Positions 1-7,616 are shown, numbered from the stretch's first letter. The stretch: DNA of 64,000 nucleotides from Massilia frigida (GCF_011682175.1 NZ_WHJG01000009.1:142121-206120); one strand, 5' to 3'. The notes: generated by a model from the letters alone, not told the origin. Made by a program: numbers and translations.

Positions 1-495
1 TACCCGGGTTCGTCGATCGGCAATTACACGCCGGACCAGGCACGCGCCTTTCTCGGCCGCGTGCGCGACGAGTGCGACGACGATGGCGCGCTGCTGATCG
101 GGATCGACCTGGTCAAGGATGCCGCCACGCTCGACGCGGCCTATGACGACGCCATCGGCGTCACGGCCGCCTTCAACCTGAATCTCCTGCGCCATGTGAA
201 CCAGTTGCTGGGCGCCGACTTCAACGTGGCGCAGTGGCGCCACCGCGGCTTTTTCAACGCCGATGAAAGCCGGGTCGAGATGCACCTGGAAGCGCGCGCA
301 GCGCTCACCGTGCGCTGGCCGGGCGGGGAACGCCGTTTCGCGGCGGGCGAGCGGATTCATACCGAGAACAGCTACAAGTACCGCCAGAGCGCGGCGGTGG
401 GCTTGCTGGAACAATCGGGCTTTCAGAGCGTGCATGTGTGGACCGATCCGGACCAGTGGTTCGCGGTCATCTACGCGCGCGCCATTGCCCGATGA
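1..495 (+). CDS. egtD: L-histidine N-alpha-methyltransferase EgtD, C-terminal part
   Basis: The first 164 codons of the window read as the C-terminal half of EgtD, the SAM-dependent enzyme that trimethylates histidine to hercynine. The gene starts before the window, since the family is about 320 residues. Family-like pieces are 'GSSIGNYTP', 'LIGIDLVKD' and 'AFNLNLLRHVN', followed by a C-terminal stretch ending in 'DQWFAVIYARA'. The stop overlaps the next start as ATGA (492-495), so egtD and egtB are translationally coupled. Hercynine is the substrate of EgtB (next gene) and also of SenA at 15970. The identification is firm; only the missing N-terminus limits it. Confidence 0.93.
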   Translation, partial: YPGSSIGNYTPDQARAFLGRVRDECDDDGALLIGIDLVKDAATLDAAYDDAIGVTAAFNLNLLRHVNQLLGADFNVAQWRHRGFFNADESRVEMHLEARAALTVRWPGGERRFAAGERIHTENSYKYRQSAAVGLLEQSGFQSVHVWTDPDQWFAVIYARAIAR

Positions 496-1703
496 GCATG
501 CGCGACCTTTATGACGGCGTGCGCAAGCGTTCGCTGATGCTGGCCGAACCGCTGTCGGACGAAGACTGCGGCGCGCAGTCGATGCCCGACGCCAGTCCCA
601 TCAAATGGCACCTGGCGCATACCACCTGGTTTTTCGAGACGTTTATCCTGGAACGCTTCGAGGAAGGCTTCGCGCCGTTTCATCCGGCCTTCCGGGTGCT
701 GTTCAACTCCTATTACAACGGCATTGGCGAGCGCCATCCGCGCGCCCAGCGTGGCGCCCTGACGCGTCCCGCCATGCGCGAGGTGCGTGCCTACCGCGCC
801 AATGTCGATGCGCGCATGGGGCGCCTGCTGGCGCAGCAGGGCGGCGACGAGCTCCTCGGGTTGCTGGAACTGGGCTTGCAGCATGAGCAGCAGCACCAGG
901 AATTGATGCTTACCGATGTCAAGCACCTGCTGGCGCAAAACGCCATGTGGCCCGCCTATATGGATAGTGCGCTGCCGCGCGCGCAGGGCGGCGCGGCGCT
1001 GGCGTGGATTGGTTTCGACGGCGGCCTGGCCGAGATCGGCCATGGGGATGACAGCTTCGGTTTCGACAACGAGCTGCCACGCCATCGCCAGTATGTGGCG
1101 CCGTTCGCGCTGGCGTCGCGCCTGGTGAGCAATGGCGAGTACCTGGCGTTCATCGAGGCGGGCGGTTATCGCGAACCGTCTTTGTGGCTGTCGGAGGGCT
1201 GGGACCGGGTGGGCGAGCTGAAACTGGCGCATCCGCTGTACTGGCAGCGCGACGCGCACGGGCAGTGGCACGAATTTACCTTGCACGGCTTGCAGATGCT
1301 CGATGCGGCGCGGCCGGTGACGCATCTGTCGCTGTACGAGGCGGACGCGTTCGCGCGCTGGATGGATGCGCGCCTGCCGACCGAGGCGGAGTGGGAAGTG
1401 GCCGCCGCCGGCATCGCGACCGCGTCTGGCGGCCTGCATCCGGCCGCCGCGCCGCAGGGCGGGGGGCTGACGCAAATGTTCGGGGAGTGCTGGCAGTGGA
1501 CCAGCAGCAGCTACGCGCCGTATCCCGGCTATGCCTGCGCGCCCGGCGCGCTGGGCGAATACAACGGAAAATTCATGTTAAACCAGTATGTTCTGCGCGG
1601 TTCCTCGTGCGCCACGCCGCCCGGCCATGCGCGCGCCAGCTACCGCAACTTCTTCCCGGCCGGCGCGCGCTGGCAGTTCACCGGCATCAGGCTGGCGCGA
1701 TGA
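492..1703 (+). CDS. egtB: Ergothioneine sulfoxide synthase EgtB
   Basis: This 403-residue non-heme iron enzyme joins hercynine to a thiol donor with oxygen, giving the sulfoxide precursor of ergothioneine. The N-terminal DinB-like helical domain has the iron ligands: His43 in 'WHLAHTTW' and the HX3HXE motif at His131, His135 and Glu137. The C-terminal half (about 170-403) is a formylglycine-generating-enzyme (sulfatase-modifying) fold ending in 'FTGIRLAR'. The start at 492 is chosen over in-frame codons upstream because it makes the 4-bp overlap with egtD and gives the family N-terminus. The gene overlaps the next one by 4 bp. No EgtC- or EgtE-like gene is in view, so the thiol donor cannot be told from this window. 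Confidence 0.93.
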   Translation: MSMRDLYDGVRKRSLMLAEPLSDEDCGAQSMPDASPIKWHLAHTTWFFETFILERFEEGFAPFHPAFRVLFNSYYNGIGERHPRAQRGALTRPAMREVRAYRANVDARMGRLLAQQGGDELLGLLELGLQHEQQHQELMLTDVKHLLAQNAMWPAYMDSALPRAQGGAALAWIGFDGGLAEIGHGDDSFGFDNELPRHRQYVAPFALASRLVSNGEYLAFIEAGGYREPSLWLSEGWDRVGELKLAHPLYWQRDAHGQWHEFTLHGLQMLDAARPVTHLSLYEADAFARWMDARLPTEAEWEVAAAGIATASGGLHPAAAPQGGGLTQMFGECWQWTSSSYAPYPGYACAPGALGEYNGKFMLNQYVLRGSSCATPPGHARASYRNFFPAGARWQFTGIRLAR

Positions 1704-2635
1704 AAGGGACGAAGGGTCTGCGCTTGCGTATCTTGAACCGCCGCGCCAACGCGTACGTGCTTGGTCATCCACTCGCCTTTGCGTGGCAGACGCTCAAGGG
1801 CTTCAAGGCCAACCAGGGCTTGCTGCTGGCGGGCGCGGTGGCGTATTACGCGCTGCTGTCGATCGTGCCGTTCCTGATGCTGGTGGTGGTGGCGCTGTCG
1901 CACTTCATCGACCAGGCCGAGCTGCTGTCGACGCTGGGGCGCTATCTGGAGTGGCTGGTGCCGGGGCAGTCCACGGCCATCGTGAAAGAACTGTCGCACT
2001 TCATGGACGACCGTGACCTGGTCACCTGGGTGCTGTTCGCCAGCATGCTGTTTTTCAGTTCGCTCGCGTTCACGGCGCTGGAAAATGCGATGAGCGTGAT
2101 CTTTCATCACCGGGTGGCGATCCGGCGCCGGCACTTTTTGATCTCGGCGATCCTGCCTTACTGTTATATCCTGGCGCTCGGCGCGGGCATCATGATCGTT
2201 ACCCTGGTGGCGGGCACGCTGCAAGTGATGGGCGAGGAGAGCGTGGTTTTCCTGGGGTATGAGTGGTCGCTCAACGGCGTTTCCGGCGTGCTGCTGTATT
2301 GCCTGGGGTTGACCGGCGAGATCCTGGTGCTCAGCTCCATCTATCTGGTGATGCCGGTGGGGCGGCTGTCGCTGTCGCACGCGCTCATTGGCGGGGTGAC
2401 GGCGGCGCTGCTGTGGGAAATCGCGCGCCATGTGCTGGTCTGGTACTTTTCGACCTTGTCGCAGGTGAATATGGTGTACGGCTCGATGACCACCGCCATC
2501 GTGGTCATGTTCAGCCTGGAGATCGGCGCGACCTTGCTGCTGTTCGGCGCGCAGGTGATTTCCGAATATGAACGGGCAGGGCGCAATGAGCAGCACAAGG
2601 AACCGACCCCGCTGACCACACGCCCGGCGCAATAA
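1700..2635 (+). CDS. YihY/BrkB family inner-membrane protein
   Basis: This 311-residue polytopic membrane protein belongs to the YihY family, once misannotated as RNase BN. About six hydrophobic segments are visible, beginning with 'GAVAYYALLSIVPFLML', the family's most conserved stretch, and ending near residue 290 with 'TLLLFGAQVISEY'. The N-terminus is basic and cytoplasmic; the C-terminal 20 residues are polar. The ATG overlaps the egtB stop (ATGA), so it is co-transcribed with the ergothioneine genes. I see no evidence for a functional link; family function is unsettled. Confidence 0.88.
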   Translation: MKGTKGLRLRILNRRANAYVLGHPLAFAWQTLKGFKANQGLLLAGAVAYYALLSIVPFLMLVVVALSHFIDQAELLSTLGRYLEWLVPGQSTAIVKELSHFMDDRDLVTWVLFASMLFFSSLAFTALENAMSVIFHHRVAIRRRHFLISAILPYCYILALGAGIMIVTLVAGTLQVMGEESVVFLGYEWSLNGVSGVLLYCLGLTGEILVLSSIYLVMPVGRLSLSHALIGGVTAALLWEIARHVLVWYFSTLSQVNMVYGSMTTAIVVMFSLEIGATLLLFGAQVISEYERAGRNEQHKEPTPLTTRPAQ

Positions 2636-2646
2636 TGCGATAAAGT

Positions 2647-2676
2647 TTGCTGCATCGCACAAACATGTGCTACACT
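2647..2676 (+). promoter_or_regulatory. Sigma70-type promoter of repeat copy 1
   Basis: A -35 element TTGCTG (2647-2652) and a -10 element TACACT (2671-2676) are separated by 18 bp, which puts the start near 2683. The same elements and spacing occur in copy 2, while the spacer itself has diverged. Confidence 0.65.
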
Positions 2677-2760
2677 ACGTTCAGTGGTGAGGTTCAAACG
2701 AACCGAAACCCTATCCAGAGCCTGCACCGCCGCGCAATATGTGTAATGTCGCAAAGGTAG

Positions 2761-2868
2761 ATGGTTGCAACAGCCTGGATTTGTAATTCCGAATACGGTA
2801 GTCGATTTACACGTCAGGGCACCACGCAGATAGCATGGGCGCCTGGGACACGATTAAAGCATTGGTAA
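2761..2868 (+). CDS. Candidate 35-residue small protein, copy 1
   Basis: An ATG at 2761 opens 35 codons ending in TAA (2866-2868) inside the short transcript of repeat copy 1. The peptide begins MVATAWICNSEYG and ends in GTRLKHW; it has three Trp, one Cys and no membrane segment. An AAAGG purine run lies only about 3 nt before the ATG, a tight ribosome-binding site. The two base differences from copy 2 inside the ORF are both silent third-position changes (Val GTT/GTA, Ala GCC/GCA). That fits a translated product, although two changes are weak statistics. The alternative is a non-coding small RNA of about 224 nt. I do not recognise the family. Confidence 0.45.
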   Translation: MVATAWICNSEYGSRFTRQGTTQIAWAPGTRLKHW

Positions 2869-2881
2869 TACATTGGATTAG

Positions 2882-2906
2882 AGCTCGCTTCGGCGGGCTT
2901 TTTTTT
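2882..2906 (+). terminator. Intrinsic terminator of repeat copy 1
   Basis: A 7-bp stem (2882-2888 with 2893-2899, one G-T wobble) is capped by a TTCG tetraloop and runs into eight T residues (2899-2906). Confidence 0.9.
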
Positions 2907-2944
2907 CGTCTGTGCGGCGCTATTGAATGAAAAGAGAATTCCGA

Positions 2945-3205
2945 ATGAACCCAGACGCCGGATCTGACGTCACATTGACGGAGCAAGTCGTCTGTCGCCA
3001 GTGCTTTCAAACGGCGTCGATCACACTTGGCTATGGCGATGTCAACGGCGCGTTGCGAAGCTGGGAGTCGTTCTTTTGCCCCCACTGCCGTTTGACATGG
3101 GAAAGCGACGATATCGGTTTCCTTCAACCGGAGCCACGTACCCGGATGCTGGAGGCGCACGGCGAGTGGACCGTCAGGATAGGGGGGCGCAAAGTCGGCG
3201 TTTAA
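2945..3205 (+). CDS. Zinc-ribbon-like small protein, probably 5' part of a frameshifted gene
   Basis: This 86-residue reading frame lies between the two direct repeats. It has a CxxC pair ('VVCRQCF') and a second pair ('FFCPHCRL') about 30 residues later, the spacing of a zinc ribbon. The chosen ATG at 2945 follows an AAAAGAGA purine run; an ATG at 2927 is possible but has no ribosome-binding site. The frame ends just after a run of six G (3182-3187). If the run had one G fewer it would read straight into an L7/L12-like domain (see 3243). The start is only 39 nt after the copy 1 terminator, so expression by read-through from that promoter is possible. Confidence 0.5.
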   Translation: MNPDAGSDVTLTEQVVCRQCFQTASITLGYGDVNGALRSWESFFCPHCRLTWESDDIGFLQPEPRTRMLEAHGEWTVRIGGRKVGV

Positions 3206-3242
3206 TGCCGTCAAGGTCCTACGCAATGCGCTTGACCTCGAT

Positions 3243-3404
3243 ATGATGACGGCATATGCCGCGCTCAAGCATGAATCGGGCATCGTGTTGACCGGCACCG
3301 TGCACGAATGCCTGTGGCTCAAGCGATTACTGGAGAGGGCTGGCGAGAGCCCGGTCATGACCTGCGTTGCCGGCGCCGGCGGCGCGCTTCCCGGATCACG
3401 GTGA
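3243..3404 (+). CDS. L7/L12 C-terminal-domain-like fragment, probably 3' part of the frameshifted gene
   Basis: This frame reads from an ATG pair for 53 codons to TGA at 3402. Open reading continues upstream in the same frame to about 3190 as 'KSAFNAVKVLRNALDL', and the body ends in 'LKRLLERAGE'. Both pieces resemble the ribosomal protein L7/L12 C-terminal fold (IAVIKxVRxxTGLGLKEA and LKxxLExAGA). With the preceding zinc-ribbon frame it would form one protein of about 150 residues. On its own it lacks a ribosome-binding site and the first helix, so it is probably not translated separately. Confidence 0.4.
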   Translation: MMTAYAALKHESGIVLTGTVHECLWLKRLLERAGESPVMTCVAGAGGALPGSR

Positions 3405-3410
3405 TAATGT

Positions 3411-3440
3411 TTGCTGCGCCGCACAATCCTGTGTTACACT
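3411..3440 (+). promoter_or_regulatory. Sigma70-type promoter of repeat copy 2
   Basis: TTGCTG (3411-3416), an 18-bp spacer and TACACT (3435-3440) predict a start near 3447. Confidence 0.65.
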
Positions 3441-3524
3441 ACGTTCAGTGGTGAGGTTCAAACGAACCGAAACCCTGTCCAAGGCCTGCACCGCCGCGCA
3501 ATATGTGTAATGTCGCAAAGGTAA

Positions 3525-3632
3525 ATGGTAGCAACAGCATGGATTTGTAATTCCGAATACGGTAGTCGATTTACACGTCAGGGCACCACGCAGATAGCAT
3601 GGGCGCCTGGGACACGATTAAAGCATTGGTAA
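3525..3632 (+). CDS. Candidate 35-residue small protein, copy 2
   Basis: The ATG at 3525 opens a frame that encodes the same 35-residue peptide as copy 1 (2761-2868). Only two codons differ, both silently. It sits in its own promoter-terminator unit and is preceded by an AAAGG run 3 nt before the ATG. The identical protein product despite divergence elsewhere in the repeat is the main argument for coding. Confidence 0.45.
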   Translation: MVATAWICNSEYGSRFTRQGTTQIAWAPGTRLKHW

Positions 3633-3645
3633 TACATTGGATTAG

Positions 3646-3670
3646 AGCTCGCTTCGGCGGGCTTTTTTTT
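3646..3670 (+). terminator. Intrinsic terminator of repeat copy 2
   Basis: It has the same 7-bp stem, TTCG loop and T8 tail (3663-3670) as copy 1. From here to 3842 I see only a weak plus-strand reading frame (ATG 3691) of uncertain meaning. Confidence 0.9.
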
Positions 3671-3842
3671 CGTCTGCATTTTCTTTCCCCATGGTGATCA
3701 AGGAAAACGATGCCAGCACGCGCGACGGTGAAGAGCGCTTCAGCAACGACATGATGCTGATACCGGGCGGGCGGTCCAGGCTGATGGCCGATCCGGTGGA
3801 CGTGCTGGCGGCGAAGCAGCTGCCTGATCCCGACGCCGGCCG

Positions 3843-3879
3843 AACAGGGGCCCGTGCGCGCAAGCGCCGGGCCCCTGTT
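3843..3879 (-). terminator. Long hairpin downstream of the propeller gene
   Basis: A perfect 12-bp inverted repeat (3843-3854 with 3868-3879) encloses an inner GCGC/GCGC stem. It lies 30 bp past the stop of the minus-strand gene at 3909. There is no T run, so termination efficiency is uncertain. Confidence 0.55.
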
Positions 3880-3908
3880 GTCTGCGCCGGCAGGGCCAGC
3901 GCTTGCCG

Positions 3909-4802
3909 CTACGCGTCGGGCTGGTTGGTGACGAGGTAAGTCGCGTACAGTTGCGAACTGGACGAGCCGGAATAGACCATGCACAACTGGGTATCGGTGG
4001 CGGCGAGCGCGGGGACTGAGGTTTCCTGATCAGGAATTTGCTGGGCAGCACTCCAACCGGTGCCGTCGGAGAAGGTGCTGCCCCACAATCGCGAACTATT
4101 GGTATCGGAATACACCATGTACAGACAGTCCTGGAAGCAAGCCAGCGCCGGAATGGACGTGAATTGTCCATCAATGGGTTGTGCGTCGCTCCAGTTCAGC
4201 CCGTCAGTCGACGTGGCCCAGTACAACTGTGAGCCGTCAGAACTGGAGTACACCATGTACAGCGTGTCGCCCATGGCAGCGAGCGCCGGCACCGAAGTGT
4301 ACTGGTTGGGGATTTGCACCGCTTGTGTCCAGGTGATCCCATCGGGCGAGGTGCTGGCCCAGAGCTGGGAGCTGTTCGCATCGGAGTACACCATGCACAG
4401 CGTTTCCCCGAGTGTTGCGATCGCCGGGATCGAGGTTTGTTGTCCGATCTGATTTGCTTGAGTCCAGTTGGTGCCGTCCAGGGACTGCGTTTGATACAGC
4501 TGCGGAAAGTCGTCGCCGAAGCCGGCATACATCATGCACAGGGTGTCGCCCAGCAGGGCCAGCGCCGGCACATTCGTCTGCTGGCCGATTTCCGTGGCCT
4601 GTGACCAGTTGACCCCGTCTGCCGACAGCGTGGTCCAGATCTGCCCGTCACCGCTGGCGTCGCTGTAAGCCATGCAAAAGCCGCCTTGCGGCGCCGCCGA
4701 CAGCGCGGGAATCGAGGTAAATTGGCCGGGAATGGCGACCGGGTTGGTAAACTGGATGACATTGTTGGCGCTGCGTTGTGGAATTTTCTCAGGCTTGTTC
4801 AT
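3909..4802 (-). CDS. Six-repeat beta-propeller-like protein
   Basis: This 297-residue protein is built almost wholly from a tandem repeat of 46-47 residues: five full copies from about residue 30 plus a partial sixth. Each unit has the pattern (I/V)PAL...(L/F)CMVYSD...LWxxxSxDGxxW, which resembles sialidase/BNR or lectin-type propeller blades. Six blades would close one propeller. There is no signal peptide or membrane segment. The Asp-box-like SxDGxxW turn recurs in most units. The start follows a GGAG run 7 nt upstream. It lies downstream of another probable propeller-type protein in the same direction (4894). The ligand is unknown; sugar binding is only inference. Confidence 0.7.
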   Translation of the reverse strand: MNKPEKIPQRSANNVIQFTNPVAIPGQFTSIPALSAAPQGGFCMAYSDASGDGQIWTTLSADGVNWSQATEIGQQTNVPALALLGDTLCMMYAGFGDDFPQLYQTQSLDGTNWTQANQIGQQTSIPAIATLGETLCMVYSDANSSQLWASTSPDGITWTQAVQIPNQYTSVPALAAMGDTLYMVYSSSDGSQLYWATSTDGLNWSDAQPIDGQFTSIPALACFQDCLYMVYSDTNSSRLWGSTFSDGTGWSAAQQIPDQETSVPALAATDTQLCMVYSGSSSSQLYATYLVTNQPDA

Positions 4803-4893
4803 GGCGATTCTCCGGTTGGTTGTGACACAGTGGTGCTACGTAAGTGCGCCAGCTGGCGCTTGGCCCTTGCGAAGGGCAAATTCGTGGTCGGCT

Positions 4894-5955
4894 TCATGAC
4901 CGGGAAAGCGGGACCGGCTCGCCTCCAGCCGGACCCCACACCACCAGCGAAAAATCCTGGCGCGTGGGAGTCAGCTGCGACAGGGGCAGCACGTTGCGGT
5001 CGCTCGCATACACGGTCACCGTGTCGGGCGAGGTAATGGCGAGCCCCTTGCCCCATCGAAAACTGCTATTCATATAGGTTTCCGCAAGCGCCCACAGGAT
5101 CAGGACAATCGCATTGGCCAGCGGCGTCTGGTTGTTCAGCATGTAGCTCAGCAAGTCGGTCAGCGACTGGCTCACGCCCGGCACCGGCATGATGCGATGA
5201 CCCACCCTGGACAAGGGCAAGCCGGCTGCCAGGTCGATGCTGTACAGGCACATGAGGTTGTTGCTGCCGTCGTCATCGGCGTTCAGGGTGAACATGAACA
5301 TGCGGCCATCCGTCTGGGTGACCAGCGCCAGGCCGGCACCGGACTCGGCAAACTCGCATGTGTGATAGACCGGGTCGAACAGAATCTGTCCTTGCTGCAG
5401 GGTATCGCTGCGGGAGCGGTACAGGGTCAGGCTGTTGCCATTGACGCCAGCGACGATGTAGCGCCCGCCGGGCCCCGCTTCCTTGGTCATGCCCACGCCA
5501 TTGATGCCTTCGGTGCGCGCGATGCTGCCCAGAACCCGCATCGGCTCGTTGCGCAGGGTCGCTTGCAGGTCGCATATCTGGATCATGGACTGGTCGCCGC
5601 TGGTCTCGGTCGGCTGGATGCCCATGGCCATGAAGCTGCCGCAGGCCTGGGACGAGCAGGGATGGCACCAGCCTTTCTCGTCGGTGTCGTAGGTGGCGGC
5701 GATCGTGCCCTCGGCGCCGGCACTGAGGCGGTCTGCGATCAGGTATCTGCCGCTGGTCGCCCCGGCTTCCAGGTCGGTGTGGGTGAAAATGAGCTTGTCG
5801 GCGTAGGCGGCAATGCCCTTGAAATGCGAGAGCACCATGCCCCCGGGTGAGGTGGGATCGACCGGGCAGGCGTAGTAGTTGCGCGTGGCGGCGTCGGGAA
5901 CTGCATGGAAGGCCGCCAGCACATCATGCATTTCGAGATTGGACGGGATGATCAT
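4894..5955 (-). CDS. Hypothetical protein, possibly propeller-like
   Basis: I do not recognise a named family in this 353-residue protein. It is rich in short beta-strand patterns such as 'GRYIVAGVNGNSLTLYRS' and 'ALVTQTDGRMFMFTLNAD', suggesting repeated sheets as in a propeller. There is a Cys pair in 'GWCHPCSSQACGS' and a hydrophobic helix near residue 285. No signal peptide is visible. The start has a strong AGGAG site. Its neighbour downstream (3909) is a clear repeat propeller, separated by 91 bp; they may be one transcript. Upstream is a 419-bp gap holding a degraded frame. Confidence 0.5.
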   Translation of the reverse strand: MIIPSNLEMHDVLAAFHAVPDAATRNYYACPVDPTSPGGMVLSHFKGIAAYADKLIFTHTDLEAGATSGRYLIADRLSAGAEGTIAATYDTDEKGWCHPCSSQACGSFMAMGIQPTETSGDQSMIQICDLQATLRNEPMRVLGSIARTEGINGVGMTKEAGPGGRYIVAGVNGNSLTLYRSRSDTLQQGQILFDPVYHTCEFAESGAGLALVTQTDGRMFMFTLNADDDGSNNLMCLYSIDLAAGLPLSRVGHRIMPVPGVSQSLTDLLSYMLNNQTPLANAIVLILWALAETYMNSSFRWGKGLAITSPDTVTVYASDRNVLPLSQLTPTRQDFSLVVWGPAGGEPVPLSRS

Positions 5956-6089
5956 GCTGCTCTCCTGGTGGTGGGCATTGGGTGCTCGGTCGTGAGCGGA
6001 TGTATCCAGTGTGGCCGTCTCTTGTCTGCGCGATAAGTATCTTTACCGTTACAGTGGCCTTGCTACGGTAACTGGCCAGCACCGTCGAC

Positions 6090-6400
6090 ATGCTGACGCG
6101 CGCCCGAGCAGATCTCGGCCGCCAGCAGCTCCTGCAGGGCGCTCGACCAGGGTTCGCAGAAGTCGAATTGACGCGACCAGACAATGCTTGCGGCTGCGCT
6201 ATGCCCGCGTCGACCGGAATGACGTCCTCGGTCAGGTCATGGCGGGCTTGCAAACCGTGAACCATGCGTTGGGTGAGCGCTACGCGATCTCGCGTATACT
6301 GTTTGTTCCTTCCGATGCGCCGTCACCGTCCGTCTATGCATTGCTCACTGTTGGACGGACGGGAGGAAAACGGGTTGTCGAACATGAATATGAGATTTGA
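6090..6400 (+). pseudogene. Frameshifted small gene before the SUKH-3 gene
   Basis: From the ATG at 6090 one frame reads 'MLTRARADLGRQQLLQGAR' and on to about 6180. From about 6185 another frame continues as 'LRLRYARVDRND', 'VMAGLQTVNHALGERY' and 'RILFVPSDAPSPSVYALLT' to a stop at 6398. Both halves look like coding sequence, and a single one-base shift would join them into a protein of about 100 residues. I do not recognise the family. Its 3' end runs 26 bp past the SUKH-3 start. It may be a decayed toxin or immunity gene. The rest of the gap 5956-6089 shows nothing clear. Confidence 0.35.
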
Positions 6401-6836
6401 AAAACCGACCTTTGATTTGCTGAGAAAAATGGGATGGACTGAGCATCGCGCAGTCGACCCGGCGCCTTTTCTCGCATGCCTGCTCGCGGATGGCTATGAA
6501 CCTTTTCCGAAGATAAAGCCGTTTTTACAGCGTTTTGGCGGACTCAGTGGCGATATGCCTGCCTACCGGGTCGCGGGTGCGTTCGATCGCATCGATTTTC
6601 ACCCCGCGCACGCGATCAGCTGCACATGCCGCGAACAGGTGACAGCGTATGAAGCGCGCGTGCACGAAAAATTGCTTCCGGTCGGAATGGCTTATAACCG
6701 GTACATGACCCTGCTCCTGTCCCAGACGGGGCGCTTGTTCGGCGGCTACGACGATTTTCTCTGCCTCATCGGAAACGATGTGCAGGAGGCGATGAGCAAT
6801 CTGTTCGAGCGGCGCGACATGCCCGAAGTGTCGTAG
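6375..6836 (+). CDS. SUKH-3-like immunity-family protein
   Basis: This protein of about 153 residues fits the SUKH-3 family of antitoxins for polymorphic toxins. It opens with 'LLRKMGWTEHRAV', then has 'LLADGYEPFPKIKPFLQRFGGL', a family hallmark, and later 'VGMAYNRYMTLLLSQTGRLFGGYDDFL'. I chose the TTG at 6375 because GGAGG lies 8 nt upstream; ATG codons at 6384 and 6390 are alternatives. No toxin gene is next to it, only a frameshifted remnant, so it may be an orphan immunity gene. The family call rests on pattern recall. Confidence 0.6.
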   Translation: MSNMNMRFEKPTFDLLRKMGWTEHRAVDPAPFLACLLADGYEPFPKIKPFLQRFGGLSGDMPAYRVAGAFDRIDFHPAHAISCTCREQVTAYEARVHEKLLPVGMAYNRYMTLLLSQTGRLFGGYDDFLCLIGNDVQEAMSNLFERRDMPEVS

Positions 6837-6935
6837 CCGGTAGCGCGGCTGCTCGATTCGAACCACCGCGTTTGTCGCGTACGTGTGGATTTTTCTCCGA
6901 AAATGCTACATTGACGCTACAGACGAGGAGCGCCC

Positions 6936-7616
6936 ATGCAAAAAATCCATGCCATTATCTTTGACCTGTACGGTACCTTGTACGATGTGCACTCGGTGGC
7001 GCACGCCTGCGAGGAAGCCTATCCCGGCCACGGCACCGCCATCACCCATCTATGGCGCCAGACCCAGATGGACTACACCTGGCTGCGCAGCCTGATGGAG
7101 CGCTACGCCGATTTCGAGACGGTCACCGGAGACGCCTTGCGCTTCACCTGCGCTAAGCTGGGCCTGCCACTGCTGCCCGGCACCGCGCGCCAGCTGTGCG
7201 ACCATTACCTGCGGCTGGACCCGCATCCCGACACGCCCGCCACCCTGCGCCGCCTGCGCGACGCTGGCGTGCCCCTGCTGATCGCCTCGAACGGCTCGCG
7301 CCACACCATCAACCAGGTGGTGTCGAACTCGGGCATGAAATGGGCCTTCGACCAGATTGTCAGCGTCGACGACGTCGAGGTCTTCAAGCCGCACCGCAAG
7401 ATTTACCTGCTGGCCGAGCAGCGCGCCGGCCACCCGCGCGAACACATCCTGTACGTCTCCGCCAGCGGCTGGGACGCGAGTGCGGCCAGTTTGTTCGGCT
7501 TTCCGGTATGCTGGGTCAACCGCGATGGCGCGCCATTCGACGAACTCGGCGCCACACCCGCCGTGGTCGTGCCGGACCTGGGCGCGATGGCCGACTGGAT
7601 GCTCGCACGGCGCTGA
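6936..7616 (+). CDS. (S)-2-haloacid dehalogenase (HAD superfamily)
   Basis: This 226-residue HAD hydrolase is of the haloacid dehalogenase type II group, which turns L-2-haloacids into D-2-hydroxyacids. Asp10 in 'FDLYGTLYD' is the nucleophile. 'IASNGS' carries the second motif, 'VFKPHRKIY' the catalytic Lys, and 'VSASGWDASAA' the fourth motif. In the type enzymes this last loop reads SSNAWD; here the Asn position is Ser, so substrate preference may differ. The gene stands alone between a SUKH gene and a membrane protein gene. Confidence 0.85.
   Translation: MQKIHAIIFDLYGTLYDVHSVAHACEEAYPGHGTAITHLWRQTQMDYTWLRSLMERYADFETVTGDALRFTCAKLGLPLLPGTARQLCDHYLRLDPHPDTPATLRRLRDAGVPLLIASNGSRHTINQVVSNSGMKWAFDQIVSVDDVEVFKPHRKIYLLAEQRAGHPREHILYVSASGWDASAASLFGFPVCWVNRDGAPFDELGATPAVVVPDLGAMADWMLARR

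Larger units (their letters stand above)
2639..2912 (+). repeat. 274-bp direct repeat, copy 1 (promoter, small ORF, terminator)
   Basis: This segment recurs at 3403-3676 at a constant offset of 764 bp, with no indels and about 12 mismatches (96 percent identity by eye). About half the mismatches are in the promoter region; the first ~40 nt of the predicted transcript and its last ~120 nt are identical. Each copy is a complete transcription unit of about 224 nt. The 5' UTR can form a small hairpin (GGTTC, loop AAAC, GAACC). Confidence 0.9.
3403..3676 (+). repeat. 274-bp direct repeat, copy 2
   Basis: This is the second copy of the unit at 2639-2912, with the promoter, small ORF and terminator all intact. 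Together the copies bracket the zinc-ribbon/L7-L12-like gene almost exactly: copy 1 ends 32 bp before its ATG, and copy 2 begins at its stop codon. A duplication of a 764-bp block is the simplest origin. Confidence 0.9.

Noticed and set aside
3691..3939. Plus-strand frame starting MVIKENDASTRDG after repeat copy 2
   Set aside because: It runs through the 3843-3879 hairpin into the convergent propeller gene and has no ribosome-binding site. The first ~50 codons look somewhat gene-like, so a remnant is possible but unsupported.
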